This document shows, piece by piece, positions 16,588-25,046 of a stretch of 64,000 nt of DNA. The stretch's first letter is position 1. Each line of letters opens with the position of its first letter. Position numbers and translations under genes: made by a program. Source of the DNA: Nocardioides sp. 1609 (GTDB taxonomy: Bacteria; Actinomycetota; Actinomycetes; Propionibacteriales; Nocardioidaceae). Below the pieces are notes generated by a model. The model was not told the DNA's origin, ran no database searches, and worked only from the letters and a program-made list of their open reading frames with translations. Location of the stretch: NCBI RefSeq assembly GCF_004522105.1, contig NZ_SPUJ01000007.1:62001-126000 (forward strand). The letters run 5' to 3'.

Positions 16588-18566
16588 TGACGCGACGGAT
16601 CGCGGTCGTCGGGTCTGGCGTCGCGGGTCTCACCGCGGCCTACGTCGCCTCCCGCACGGCCCACGTGACGCTGTACGAGGCCGACGAGCGGCTCGGCGGG
16701 CACGCCGACACGCACGTCGTCCCCGAGCACCGGGGCGGTGAGCAGCACGAGCTGCGCATCGACACCGGCTTCATCGTGCACAACCCGCGCACCTACCCGG
16801 TGCTGCTCCGGCTCTTCGCCGAGCTCGGCGTGGCCACGCAGGCCTCGGAGATGTCGATGTCGATCAAGGACGACGACAGCCGGCTCGAGTGGGCCGGCGC
16901 GCTCGGCCGCCGTGGGCTGTTCCCCACCTCGGCCAACCTGCGCAAGCCCCGCTACCTCGCCATGCTCGCCGAGATCCCGCTGTTCCACCGCCGCGCCAGG
17001 GCGCTCCTCGCGCAGGAGTCCGACACCCGGACGCTGCGCGAGTTCCTCGACGACGGTCGCTTCTCGGCGTACTTCGTCCGCCACTTCATGGAGCCCCTCG
17101 TGGCGTGCGTGTGGTCGTGCGACCCCGCGGTGTCGCTCGACTACCCGGCCCGCTACCTGTTCCGGTTCCTCGAGCACCACGGCATGCTCGGCGTCTTCGG
17201 CTCGCCGCAGTGGCGCACCGTCACCGGCGGCTCGCGCTCCTACGTCGACCGGGTCGCGGCCGCGCTGCAGGAGGTCCGCACCGGCACGAAGGTGACGTCG
17301 GTGCTCGAGACCGCCACCGGCGTCGAGGTCACCGACGGCAACGGCGCGGTCGCGACGTACGACGCCGTCGTGGTCGCCGCCCACCCGGGCCAGGCCCTCT
17401 CGCTGCTCGCCGACCCGACGCCGCTGCAACGCGAGCTGCTGGCGGCGATGCCGTACTCCCCCAACACCGCGCTCCTGCACACCGACGCCTCGCTGCTCCC
17501 CGACGCCGACGACGCGCGCGCCAGCTGGAACTTCCGGCGCCGCACGCGCGAGGAGGGCATCACCGTCACCTACGACCTCACCCGCCTCCAGCGTCTCGAC
17601 ACCGACGTCCGCTACCTCGTGACGCTCGGCGGCGAGGACCTCGTCGACCCCGCCACCGTGCTCGCCCGGCGCGAGTACGAGCACCCGCTCTACAACCCGG
17701 CCTCGGTCGCCGCCCAGGCGCGGCTCCCGGAGATCGACACCGACCGGCTGGTCTTCGCCGGCGCCTACCACGGCTGGGGCTTCCACGAGGACGGCGCGCG
17801 CTCCGGCCTGGCCGCCGCCGAGCGCCTCGGTCTCACCTGGCCCGAGGCCGAGGCCGAGTCCGCGAGCGAGCCCGCGATCGCGACCGGCACCTACGACACC
17901 ACGATCAGCCACACCCGCCGCGCGCCGTTCCAGCGCCGCTTCACCCACCGCTCGCACACGTGGGTCGTCGACCTCGACGACCTGCCCGACCACGGCGTCC
18001 TGGCCCGGTTCGAGGCGCGCGACCACCTCGGGGTCCCGGACGCCTCGATCCGCGACAACGTGGTGGCGTTCCTGCGCCGGCACGACGTCGAGATCGGCGC
18101 CGGCAAGGTGTTCCTGGCCGCCCACCCGCGGGCGTTCGGCTACTGCTTCAACCCCATCAGCGTGTTCTGGTGCCACGACGAGAGCGGCGAGCGGGTGGCC
18201 ACCCTGGTGGAGGTCCACAACACCTACGGCGATCGCCACGCCTACCTCGTGCACACCGACGAGAAGGGCCGGGCCACCACGCCCAAGGCGATGTACGTCT
18301 CGCCGTTCCACGGCACCGACGGCACCTACCACCTCACCGTCCCGCCGCCCACCGACCGGCTGCACGTCGTCGTGGAGCTGCACACCGAGGACTCGCCGCG
18401 GTTCAGCGCCTCGATGACCGGCGCCCGCTCCAGCACCAGCCCGCTCCGTGCGGCCCCCGCAGCGTTGCGGGGCTCGCTCCTCATCCGCGCCCACGGCATC
18501 GTGCTGTGGCTGCGTCGCCTGCCGGTGCGCCCGCGCCCGGCCCACTCCCAAGAAGGTGTGTCGTGA
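16587..18566 (+). CDS. FAD oxidoreductase-DUF1365 fusion
   Basis: 659 residues, two domains. Residues 1-415 are an NAD(P)/FAD-dependent amine-oxidase-like oxidoreductase (GSGVAGL dinucleotide motif at 8-14, GGHADTH, DTGFIVHN, VFAGAYHGWGFHEDG near the C-end), like Rv0449c. Residues 433-650 are DUF1365 (FTHRSHTW, FGYCFNPISVFWCHD, EVHNTYGD, KAMYVSPF), like Rv0448c. In mycobacteria, as I recall, these are separate neighbouring genes. Here no stop separates them, giving a natural fusion that implies direct cooperation. With the downstream methyltransferases this suggests a lipid-modifying pathway. ATGA overlap with rskA, GTGA overlap with the next gene. Confidence 0.9.
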   Translation: MTRRIAVVGSGVAGLTAAYVASRTAHVTLYEADERLGGHADTHVVPEHRGGEQHELRIDTGFIVHNPRTYPVLLRLFAELGVATQASEMSMSIKDDDSRLEWAGALGRRGLFPTSANLRKPRYLAMLAEIPLFHRRARALLAQESDTRTLREFLDDGRFSAYFVRHFMEPLVACVWSCDPAVSLDYPARYLFRFLEHHGMLGVFGSPQWRTVTGGSRSYVDRVAAALQEVRTGTKVTSVLETATGVEVTDGNGAVATYDAVVVAAHPGQALSLLADPTPLQRELLAAMPYSPNTALLHTDASLLPDADDARASWNFRRRTREEGITVTYDLTRLQRLDTDVRYLVTLGGEDLVDPATVLARREYEHPLYNPASVAAQARLPEIDTDRLVFAGAYHGWGFHEDGARSGLAAAERLGLTWPEAEAESASEPAIATGTYDTTISHTRRAPFQRRFTHRSHTWVVDLDDLPDHGVLARFEARDHLGVPDASIRDNVVAFLRRHDVEIGAGKVFLAAHPRAFGYCFNPISVFWCHDESGERVATLVEVHNTYGDRHAYLVHTDEKGRATTPKAMYVSPFHGTDGTYHLTVPPPTDRLHVVVELHTEDSPRFSASMTGARSSTSPLRAAPAALRGSLLIRAHGIVLWLRRLPVRPRPAHSQEGVS

Positions 18567-19825
18567 CCGTTGCTCCCGAGCGCGTCGCCGCCAACCACTG
18601 GCCCGGACTCGACGTCGTCCCGTCCGGCCCCCGCGCAGCATTCTCCGCGAAGGTCGCCCGGCGGCTCTTCCACGCCGCCATCGGCCGCCTCGACGTCACC
18701 GTGGTCGAGGGCGAGACGTCGTTCGGCCGCGGCGGTCCGACCATGGTCATCACCCGGCCCGAGGAGTTCTTCGCCCGGATCGGCCGGCACCAGCTGATCG
18801 GGTTCGGTGAGGCCTACCTCACCGGCGCCTGGGACGCCGAGGACCTCGGCGGCTTCCTGGGCGTCCTCGCGGCCGAGATGCAGCACCTGGTGCCGGAGAG
18901 CCTGCAGAGGCTGCGCTCAGTCGTCGTCAAGCGTCCGCCGCGGCGCCAGCGGAGCAGCACCAAGAACTCGCGCAACAACATCGCGCACCACTACGACCTC
19001 TCCAACGACCTGTTCGAGCTGTTCCTCGACCCGACGCTGAGCTACTCCAGCGCCCTGTACGCCGGCGACCCCGCCACCGCGACGGCGGCCGACCTGGAAG
19101 CGGCCCAGGGTCGCAAGATCGAGCGGCTCCTCGACCAGGCCGGTGTCGGCGAGGGCACCCGGCTCCTCGAGATCGGGTCGGGCTGGGGCGAGCTGTGCAT
19201 CCGCGCCGCCCGGCGCGGAGCCACCGTCACCTCGATCACCCTGTCGACCGAGCAGCAGGCGCTCGGCCGGGAGCGAGTGGCCGCCGCCGCCCGCGAGCAG
19301 GGGTTCAGCAGCGACCAGGTCAGCATCGAGCTCTGCGACTACCGCGACGTCGACGGCTCCTACGACGCCGTCGTCTCGGTCGAGATGATCGAGGCCGTCG
19401 GCTGGCAGTACTGGCCGACGTACTTCCAGACCATCGACCGGGTGCTCGCGCCTGGTGGCAGGGTGGCGATCCAGGCGATCACCATGCCGCACGACCGGAT
19501 GCTGGCGACCCGCAACACCTACACCTGGATCCACAAGTACATCTTCCCGGGCGGCTTCCTGCCGTCGGTGCGCGTGCTCGACGAGATCACGCGCGAGCAC
19601 AGCTCCCTGCGGATGGCCGAGCCGTTCTCCCTGGGCCAGCACTACGCGCAGACCCTGCGGCTCTGGGACCAGGCGTTCCTCGCCGCGCAGCGGCAGGTGC
19701 TCGACCTCGGCTTCGACGAGACGTTCCTGCGGATGTGGCACTTCTACCTCGAGTACAGCCGTGCCGGCTTCGCCTCCGGCTACATCGACGTCAACCAGCT
19801 CACCTTCACCCGGGACGACGCATGA
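18563..19825 (+). CDS. CfaS-like lipid methyltransferase 1 (UfaA1-type)
   Basis: 420 residues, cyclopropane-fatty-acyl-phospholipid synthase family. The N-terminal domain (about 1-130) precedes the SAM motif LLEIGSGWGE (about 199-208), the HHYDLSNDLFELFLDP entry segment and SVEMIEAVGWQYWPTYF. Compared with E. coli Cfa (recalled sequence), the conserved YSCAY cysteine is Ser (LSYSSALY) and the HTI histidine is Gln (IQAITMPH). The latter pattern is like mycobacterial UfaA1. It could make cyclopropane or 10-methyl fatty acids. GTG 18563 follows AGAAGG at 6-nt spacing and overlaps the upstream stop; its own stop overlaps the second methyltransferase. Confidence 0.87.
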   Translation: MTVAPERVAANHWPGLDVVPSGPRAAFSAKVARRLFHAAIGRLDVTVVEGETSFGRGGPTMVITRPEEFFARIGRHQLIGFGEAYLTGAWDAEDLGGFLGVLAAEMQHLVPESLQRLRSVVVKRPPRRQRSSTKNSRNNIAHHYDLSNDLFELFLDPTLSYSSALYAGDPATATAADLEAAQGRKIERLLDQAGVGEGTRLLEIGSGWGELCIRAARRGATVTSITLSTEQQALGRERVAAAAREQGFSSDQVSIELCDYRDVDGSYDAVVSVEMIEAVGWQYWPTYFQTIDRVLAPGGRVAIQAITMPHDRMLATRNTYTWIHKYIFPGGFLPSVRVLDEITREHSSLRMAEPFSLGQHYAQTLRLWDQAFLAAQRQVLDLGFDETFLRMWHFYLEYSRAGFASGYIDVNQLTFTRDDA

Positions 19826-21141
19826 CGACCGACCGCACCCTGGTCGTGGAGACCGGTCCCGCCCGTGTCGGGACCCCGGGCGTCGCCCAGCGGATCGCGG
19901 ACGCCGTGGCGCCGTTCGTCGGCGGCGAGCTGCCGGTGCGGCTGCGCGCCTGGGACGGCTCGGAGGCCGGCTCGCCCGACGGCCCGCTCGTCGTCCTGCA
20001 CTCCGTGGACGCCGTCCGCCGGCTGCTGTGGCACCCGAACGAGCTCGGCGCCGCGCAGGCCTACGTGACCGGGGAGCTCGACGTCCCCGAGCAGGACGGC
20101 TGGGACCTCGACCGGGCCCTCACCCACGCCTTCGCCGTCGCTCACGAGCGCGGCCTGTCGGGGACCCGCCCCTCGCCGTCCGCCGTCGTCCGGGCGGTGC
20201 GCACCGCGCTCGACCTCAAGGCACTCGGCCGCCCGCCGGCCGCACCGGCGTCGCAGGCGAACATCAAGGGTCGGCTGCACAGCGCGCTGCGCGACCGCCG
20301 CGCGATCAGCCACCACTACGACCTCTCCAACGAGTTCTACTCCCTGATCCTCGAGCCGAACATGGCCTACTCCTCGGGCTACCACTCCTCGCCCGGGCAG
20401 CCGCTCGAGGAGGCGCAGGCCGCCAAGCTGTCGCTGGTCTGCACCAAGCTCGGGCTCACCGAGGGCTCCACGCTCCTCGACGTCGGCTGCGGCTGGGGCT
20501 CGATGTCGCTGCACGCCGCCGAGCACTTCGGCGCGCGCGTCGTCGGCGTCACCATCGCCGCCGAGCAGAAGCGGTTCATCGACGAGCGGATCCGCGAGCG
20601 CGGCCTGGCGGACCGGGTCAAGATCCGGCTCCAGGACTACCGCGAGGTGCCCGAGCGCGACCACTTCGACGCCGTCTCCTCGATCGAGATGGGCGAGCAC
20701 GTCGGTCAGCGGAACTACCCGACGTACGCCGCGGTGCTGCGCCGCTCGGTGAAGCCGGGCGGTCGGGTGCTGGTGCAGCAGATGTCGCGCAGCGGGAAGT
20801 GGCCCGGCGGCGGCCCGTTCATCGAGTCGTTCATCGCCCCGGACATGTACATGCGCCCGGTCGGCGAGACCGTCGCGATGCTGGAGTCCGGCGGCCTCGA
20901 GGTCCGCGACGTCCACGCGCTGCGCGAGCACTACGTGCTCACCGTCGCGGGCTGGCTCGAGCGCTTCGAGGCCAACATCGACCGGCTCACCGAGCTGGTG
21001 GGCGAGGAGGTCGTGCGGGTCTGGCGTCTCTACCTCGTCGGCGGCTCGATGGCCTTCCGCGACGGCCGGATGGGGGTCGACCAGATCCTGATGGTCCGCC
21101 CCGGCGGGCCGCACACGCTGCCGCTGGTCCGGGAGTGGTGA
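19822..21141 (+). CDS. CfaS-like lipid methyltransferase 2
   Basis: 439 residues, a second CfaS-family protein clearly diverged from its neighbour. SAM motif LLDVGCGWGS (about 218-227), HHYDLSNEFY, SSIEMGEHVGQRNYPTY. The E. coli active-site Cys and His equivalents are again Ser and Gln (AYSSGY, LVQQMS). The C-terminal half differs from Cfa: no KYIFP stretch but FIESFIAPDMYMRPVGE, seen in actinobacterial methyl-branching enzymes. Two coupled, non-identical methyltransferases next to an FAD enzyme resemble the methylate-then-reduce logic of 10-methyl fatty acid synthesis (inference). ATGA overlap at the start; a 59-bp palindrome follows. Confidence 0.85.
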   Translation: MTTDRTLVVETGPARVGTPGVAQRIADAVAPFVGGELPVRLRAWDGSEAGSPDGPLVVLHSVDAVRRLLWHPNELGAAQAYVTGELDVPEQDGWDLDRALTHAFAVAHERGLSGTRPSPSAVVRAVRTALDLKALGRPPAAPASQANIKGRLHSALRDRRAISHHYDLSNEFYSLILEPNMAYSSGYHSSPGQPLEEAQAAKLSLVCTKLGLTEGSTLLDVGCGWGSMSLHAAEHFGARVVGVTIAAEQKRFIDERIRERGLADRVKIRLQDYREVPERDHFDAVSSIEMGEHVGQRNYPTYAAVLRRSVKPGGRVLVQQMSRSGKWPGGGPFIESFIAPDMYMRPVGETVAMLESGGLEVRDVHALREHYVLTVAGWLERFEANIDRLTELVGEEVVRVWRLYLVGGSMAFRDGRMGVDQILMVRPGGPHTLPLVREW

Positions 21142-21169
21142 GCGGGTCGCCTCGTATGGCCCTCCCCGC

Positions 21170-21228
21170 GCAATTGCCGCGATCTGGCCACTTCTCAGCG
21201 CGAGAACTGGCCCATTCGCGGCAATTGC
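21170..21228. repeat. 59-bp palindromic element, copy 1
   Basis: Outer arms GCAATTGCCGCGA and complement (13 bp, perfect), inner arms GGCCACTTCTC with one mismatch, 5-nt centre. Same length and ends as the element at 24966-25024. It lies between the second methyltransferase and the DUF1295 gene, so it could terminate or partly stop transcription inside the SigK island. Confidence 0.85.
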
Positions 21229-21341
21229 ACGCTCAGGACCCCCGCCCCGCCGGCCCGACGGATCGCCACCGGACCACCCCCGGGCCGCCACCGGGCTGCC
21301 ACCCAGCCGACCCATGCCCGAGGATCGAGTCGTGAACGCCC

Positions 21342-22151
21342 ATGCATAGCGTCCTGGCCCTGGCGGTCGCCCTCGCGGCGGTCGTCCTCGGCATGACCGT
21401 CACCGCGATCCGGATCCGGCAGCTCGACAAGGCCGCCGTCGTCGACATCGCGTGGGGGGCCGGGTTCGTGCTGGTCGCCGTCGCGACCGCCGTCCTCGGC
21501 ACCGTCGTCGACGAGGGTGAGGCGTGGCGCCGGTGGCTGCTGGTCGCCATGGTCGCGGCGTGGGGTGGTCGCCTGGCCTGGCACGTCCGGGGCCGCGCGG
21601 TCGGCGAGCACCAGGGCAAGGAGGACCCCCGGTACGCCGAGATGCTCGGCGGGTCGGTGTCCGAGGTCGGCATGGGCACCGTCGTGCGCCGCGTGCTGGT
21701 GACCCAGGGGACGGCGCAGTGGTTCGTCGCCGCTCCCGTCGCGGTCGCGGCCGTGCTCGACGCCCCGTGGTGGCCGGCCGTCGTCGCCGGCGTCCTCGTC
21801 TACGGCGTCGGCCTCTTCTTCGAGGTCGTCGGCGACCGCCAGCTCGCCGCTTACAAGGCGAGGCCGCGCGACCAGCGGCCGCAGGTGATGGAGACCGGCC
21901 TGTGGGCCTGGACCCGCCACCCCAACTACTTCGGCGACGCCACCGTCTGGTGGGGCCTCTGGCTGGTCGCCGGACTCGGGTCCGGCTGGGTCCCCGGGCT
22001 CGCGACCGTGCTGTGCCCGCTCGCGATGACGCTGTTCATCCGCAACGTCACCGGCGCCAAGCTGCTCGAGAAGACGATGATGAAGCGGCCCGGCTTCCCC
22101 GAGTACGCCGAGCGCGTGCCGATGTTCTTCCCGCGCCCGCCCCGGCGATGA
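21342..22151 (+). CDS. DUF1295 membrane protein (steroid-reductase fold)
   Basis: 269 residues with about six hydrophobic segments and the C-terminal signature TRHPNYFGDATVWWGLWL and LLEKTMMKRPGFPEYAERV typical of DUF1295 (3-oxo-5-alpha-steroid 4-dehydrogenase-like fold, which binds NADPH). Equivalent to Rv0446c in the mycobacterial SigK locus. In a lipid context a double-bond reductase role is plausible but unproven. It is separated from the methyltransferases by about 200 bp holding a palindrome, with only a weak SigK-like sequence in front, so it may have its own promoter. Its stop overlaps the serine hydrolase start. Confidence 0.88.
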   Translation: MHSVLALAVALAAVVLGMTVTAIRIRQLDKAAVVDIAWGAGFVLVAVATAVLGTVVDEGEAWRRWLLVAMVAAWGGRLAWHVRGRAVGEHQGKEDPRYAEMLGGSVSEVGMGTVVRRVLVTQGTAQWFVAAPVAVAAVLDAPWWPAVVAGVLVYGVGLFFEVVGDRQLAAYKARPRDQRPQVMETGLWAWTRHPNYFGDATVWWGLWLVAGLGSGWVPGLATVLCPLAMTLFIRNVTGAKLLEKTMMKRPGFPEYAERVPMFFPRPPRR

Positions 22152-22900
22152 CCTGGTCGGTCCTGGTCGTCGACGCCGACACCGACGAGGTGCTGGTGGC
22201 GGAGACGCCGGACGCCGTCCTGCGCACCGCGAGCGTCGCCAAGGTGCTGCTGCTCTCGGCGCTGGCCGAGGCGCTCGAGGCCGGGGCCGTGGCGGCGTCC
22301 GAGCTGCTCGAGCGCTCGGTCACGGCCCGGGTCGCCGACTCCGGCCTGTGGCACCGGCTCGACGTCACCGCGCTCCCGGTCGGCGACGTCGCCACCCTGG
22401 TCGGCACGGTCAGCGACAACTGGGCCACGAACGTGCTGGTCGAGCGGCTCGGCCTCGACGTCGTGCAGGCCGTCGGGCCGCGCGAGGGGCTCCGCTCGAC
22501 GCAGCTGTGGGACGTCGTCCGCGACGACCGCGACCCCGCCCACCCGCCCACGCTCAGCACCGGCACGGCGACCGAGTGGGTCTCGGTGCTGACCCGTCTG
22601 CACCGGGGCACCTGGGTGTCACCGGCGGTGTCGGCCCGGGTGCTCGGCTGGCTCGCCGGCGGTGCCGACCACTCGATGGTCGTCGGGGCCCTCGACCTCG
22701 ACCCGCTCGTCGTCTCCGACGGCCCGGTGCGGGTGGTCAGCAAGACCGGCACCGACGACGGCGTCCGGTGCGACGTCGGCCTCGCGACCGGCCCGGGCCG
22801 GACCGCGGCGTACGCCGTGCTCGCCAACGACGGCGACGTCAGCGCGACGCTCGCCCGGATGCGTGGGCTCGGCGAGCGGCTGCGGGCCTGGGTGGCGTGA
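22148..22900 (+). CDS. Class A beta-lactamase-like serine hydrolase
   Basis: 250 residues with the three active-site elements of the serine beta-lactamase fold: SVAK (SxxK, about residues 29-32), SDN (VSDNWATN, about 94-96) and KTG (VSKTGTD, about 200). The Glu166 omega-loop is not evident, so peptidase or esterase activity is as likely as lactamase. No signal peptide: the protein starts MTWSVLVVDAD, directly in the fold. It is thus predicted to be cytoplasmic, unusual for this fold. Translationally coupled to DUF1295 (ATGA) and so probably part of the SigK island, although not a known SigK target. Confidence 0.8.
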   Translation: MTWSVLVVDADTDEVLVAETPDAVLRTASVAKVLLLSALAEALEAGAVAASELLERSVTARVADSGLWHRLDVTALPVGDVATLVGTVSDNWATNVLVERLGLDVVQAVGPREGLRSTQLWDVVRDDRDPAHPPTLSTGTATEWVSVLTRLHRGTWVSPAVSARVLGWLAGGADHSMVVGALDLDPLVVSDGPVRVVSKTGTDDGVRCDVGLATGPGRTAAYAVLANDGDVSATLARMRGLGERLRAWVA

Positions 22901-22984
22901 GCGGGAGCGGTCCCGCGCGACTCACGTCGGGCGACGACGTCGACCGCCGACGCCAGGCGGACGTCGCAGGGCTGCGCCGCCGGC

Positions 22985-23410
22985 TCAGCCGGGGGTGCTC
23001 CGGACCTGGCGGGCGCGGTACCAGCGCTCGCCCTCGCCGACCAGGGTGAGGATCACCGCGATCCCGATCGCGCTGACCAGGATCTGGCCGGTGCCGAGGA
23101 TCGGGTCGACGGCGTTGACGACGAGGTAGCAGACCACCATGCCGAGCCCGATGGCGAGCGGGGTGCCCCGGTGGGAGCTGGTCGCGAACCCTCGCTCGCG
23201 CCGGATCATGCCGTGCACCAGGCTGGCGGCGATGGCGAGCGTCGTCACCACCGACACCACCGCGCCGGACGGGTCACCGTCGCGCCAGTCGGGCACGGCC
23301 CAGACCAGGGTCCAGGCCACGAGCGCGACCGTGCACCCGATCGCGGACGGACTGCGCAGCACCGACCAGGTGGCCCGTCGCGCGGTGAGGGGCGGGTCGG
23401 AGACGGTCAT
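22985..23410 (-). CDS. Four-helix membrane protein, unknown
   Basis: 141 residues with about four transmembrane helices (roughly 25-40, 50-68, 84-102, 108-125) and a basic loop RRERGFATSSHRG between the second and third. Family not recognised. ATG 23410 starts the hydrophobic protein after a short polar leader; little Shine-Dalgarno. Last gene of the minus-strand group with the two-helix protein and YihY upstream (14 bp from the two-helix gene), and convergent with the serine hydrolase. Confidence 0.7.
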   Translation of the reverse strand: MTVSDPPLTARRATWSVLRSPSAIGCTVALVAWTLVWAVPDWRDGDPSGAVVSVVTTLAIAASLVHGMIRRERGFATSSHRGTPLAIGLGMVVCYLVVNAVDPILGTGQILVSAIGIAVILTLVGEGERWYRARQVRSTPG

Positions 23411-23424
23411 GGGGTCATCCTGCG

Positions 23425-23712
23425 TCACGACCCGTCCGGACGGAACCCTCGGAGACGATGCAGCAGGCCGCGCCACAGGGGTCCGACCACGAGCAGGGCG
23501 ACCAGCCCCACGAGCAGCATCAGCACCCCGCCGACCGTCGCGAAGCCGTGCGGGTCGCCGTCGCCGTACCCCGGCTCGCCGGGACCGGGCGACCGGGCGG
23601 AGGCGACCACGAGCCAGACGGCCAGCGCGCACCACAGGGCGACGAGCGCGGTCAGGACGCCGCAGACCCAGACCGCGACCCGCAGGCCGCGGTGCCGCCG
23701 TGGCTCACCCAC
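23425..23712 (-). CDS. Small two-helix membrane protein
   Basis: 95 residues, two transmembrane helices (about 12-37 and 58-82) with a short Pro/Gly/Asp-rich loop and a basic C-terminus (LLHRLRGFRP). GTG 23712 overlaps the end of the YihY gene by 8 bp, which indicates coupling. Family not recognised; it may be an accessory of YihY. Confidence 0.6.
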   Translation of the reverse strand: MGEPRRHRGLRVAVWVCGVLTALVALWCALAVWLVVASARSPGPGEPGYGDGDPHGFATVGGVLMLLVGLVALLVVGPLWRGLLHRLRGFRPDGS

Positions 23713-24853
23713 CGCCCGAGCCGTCGCCTGGGCCGCCCCGACCGCCGCCCCGGTCGCCCTCGCCGGGGTGCTTGGCCAGGGTGGCTGTCGGCGGCGGGCC
23801 GGGGTCGGTCTCGGCGTCCACCGAGCCGCGCAGGTCGGGGCCCTTCTTGTCGGGTTCGAGCACGATCTCGTGGGTGTCGCCGTCGCGGCCGTCGAAGCGG
23901 ACGACGACGGTCTCGAACCCCTTGTGCCGCTGCATCTGCGCATACATCGCGTAGGCGCGGCGGTCGGCCTCGGTCAGGTCGACGGAGTCGGTGAACGGCG
24001 TCAGCAGCGCCCGCGGCCACAGCTTGCGGGCCAGGACGACGTTCACCTCGACGCCGAGGATCGCCATCACCGAGGCGATGTAGATGATGCCGATCAGGCC
24101 GAGGACGAAGCCGAACGTCTGGTTGAGCGAGCTGGGCCCGGTGAGCACGTTGGTGACGTAGAGCGTGCCGAGGTACTGCAGCAGCTGCCACAGCAGCGCG
24201 ACGGTGAACGCGCCCGGCGCGGCCCGCGTGATCGCGTGGCTGCGGGCGGAGGCGAAGCGCATCAGGCCGGTGAGCACGAGCCCCACCACGACGACGTTCG
24301 CGAGCTGGATGAGGACCCGGATGGTGCCGTTGATGCCGTCGCCGAACACCTCGGTGCTGCTGCCCAGGGTCGAGGCGATCGAGATCCCCAGCACCGCCAG
24401 CCCGGCGAACATGAGCAGCAGCAGGCTCTTGAGCCGCAGCAGGAACGGGTTGGGGCGGCTGTTGCGCGGGATCGCCCAGGCCGTCGCCATCAGGTTCTGG
24501 ATCGCCTGGCCGAGCCCGAGGGCGCCGTAGAGCGCGGCGAGAGCACCGGCGACGACGGCGCCGGTGGATCCCTGCAGGCCCTGCGGCCGGCCGAGCTCCT
24601 CGCCGACGATCGGGAACTGCCGCAGGGCGGAGTTCAGCACCTGGTCCTGGAGCTCCGGGTTGCCCTGCAGGAAGAAGCCGAAGATCGACGAGGCGAGCAG
24701 CAGCAGCGGGAACGTCGCGATGAACGCGTAGTAGGTGACGGTCGCGGCGAGGTAGTTGCCCTGGTCGTCGAAGAACTTGTAGATCACCGCCAGCGGGAAG
24801 CCGACGGCGGTGAAGCGTCGCTGCGTGCGGTCCACCCCGCCGACGACACCCAT
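23705..24853 (-). CDS. YihY/BrkB family membrane protein
   Basis: 382 residues. About six transmembrane helices in residues 30-300, with the BrkB signatures YKFFDDQGNYLAATVTYYAF near the N-terminus and NVLTGPSSLNQTFGFVLGLIGIIY in the middle, then a charged cytoplasmic tail ending Gly/Asp-rich. The family was once called ribonuclease BN; transport or envelope roles have been proposed, with no firm function. A TAGGTT box 6 nt before the ATG predicts leaderless expression. First gene of a small membrane-protein operon. Confidence 0.88.
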   Translation of the reverse strand: MGVVGGVDRTQRRFTAVGFPLAVIYKFFDDQGNYLAATVTYYAFIATFPLLLLASSIFGFFLQGNPELQDQVLNSALRQFPIVGEELGRPQGLQGSTGAVVAGALAALYGALGLGQAIQNLMATAWAIPRNSRPNPFLLRLKSLLLLMFAGLAVLGISIASTLGSSTEVFGDGINGTIRVLIQLANVVVVGLVLTGLMRFASARSHAITRAAPGAFTVALLWQLLQYLGTLYVTNVLTGPSSLNQTFGFVLGLIGIIYIASVMAILGVEVNVVLARKLWPRALLTPFTDSVDLTEADRRAYAMYAQMQRHKGFETVVVRFDGRDGDTHEIVLEPDKKGPDLRGSVDAETDPGPPPTATLAKHPGEGDRGGGRGGPGDGSGGG

Positions 24854-24859
24854 GGCGAG

Positions 24860-24865
24860 AACCTA
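24860..24865 (-). promoter_or_regulatory. -10 box of yihY (leaderless)
   Basis: TAGGTT on the minus strand, 6 nt before the ATG at 24853. Confidence 0.5.
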
Positions 24866-24955
24866 TCCGTCGGCGCCGCGCGGGGGACGATCCGCGCTGC
24901 ACGCACGTCGCCGTTGCGCGGTCGAGGGCGACGCCCACCACCTCGTGACGGCGTC

Positions 24956-25034
24956 CCCGATCCGTGCAATTGCCGCGGATTGGCCAGTTCTCGACCCGGA
25001 AGCTGCCCACACGTCGGCAATTGCACGGATCGGG
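24956..25034. repeat. 59-bp palindromic element, copy 2, with extended arms
   Basis: The core 24966-25024 has the same length and GCAATTGC ends as the copy at 21170. Here the outer stem extends to 20 bp (CCCGATCCGTGCAATTGCCG and complement). The inner arms are more diverged (GGCCAGTTCTC against GGAAGCTGCC). It lies 3' of the acyl-CoA dehydrogenase gene, where it could terminate the AtuA operon. Confidence 0.85.
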
Positions 25035-25046
25035 ACGGGGCGAGCC

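Noticed and set aside
22148..22900. Secreted beta-lactamase
   Set aside because: No signal peptide and no clear Glu166 loop; called only as a serine hydrolase of this fold.
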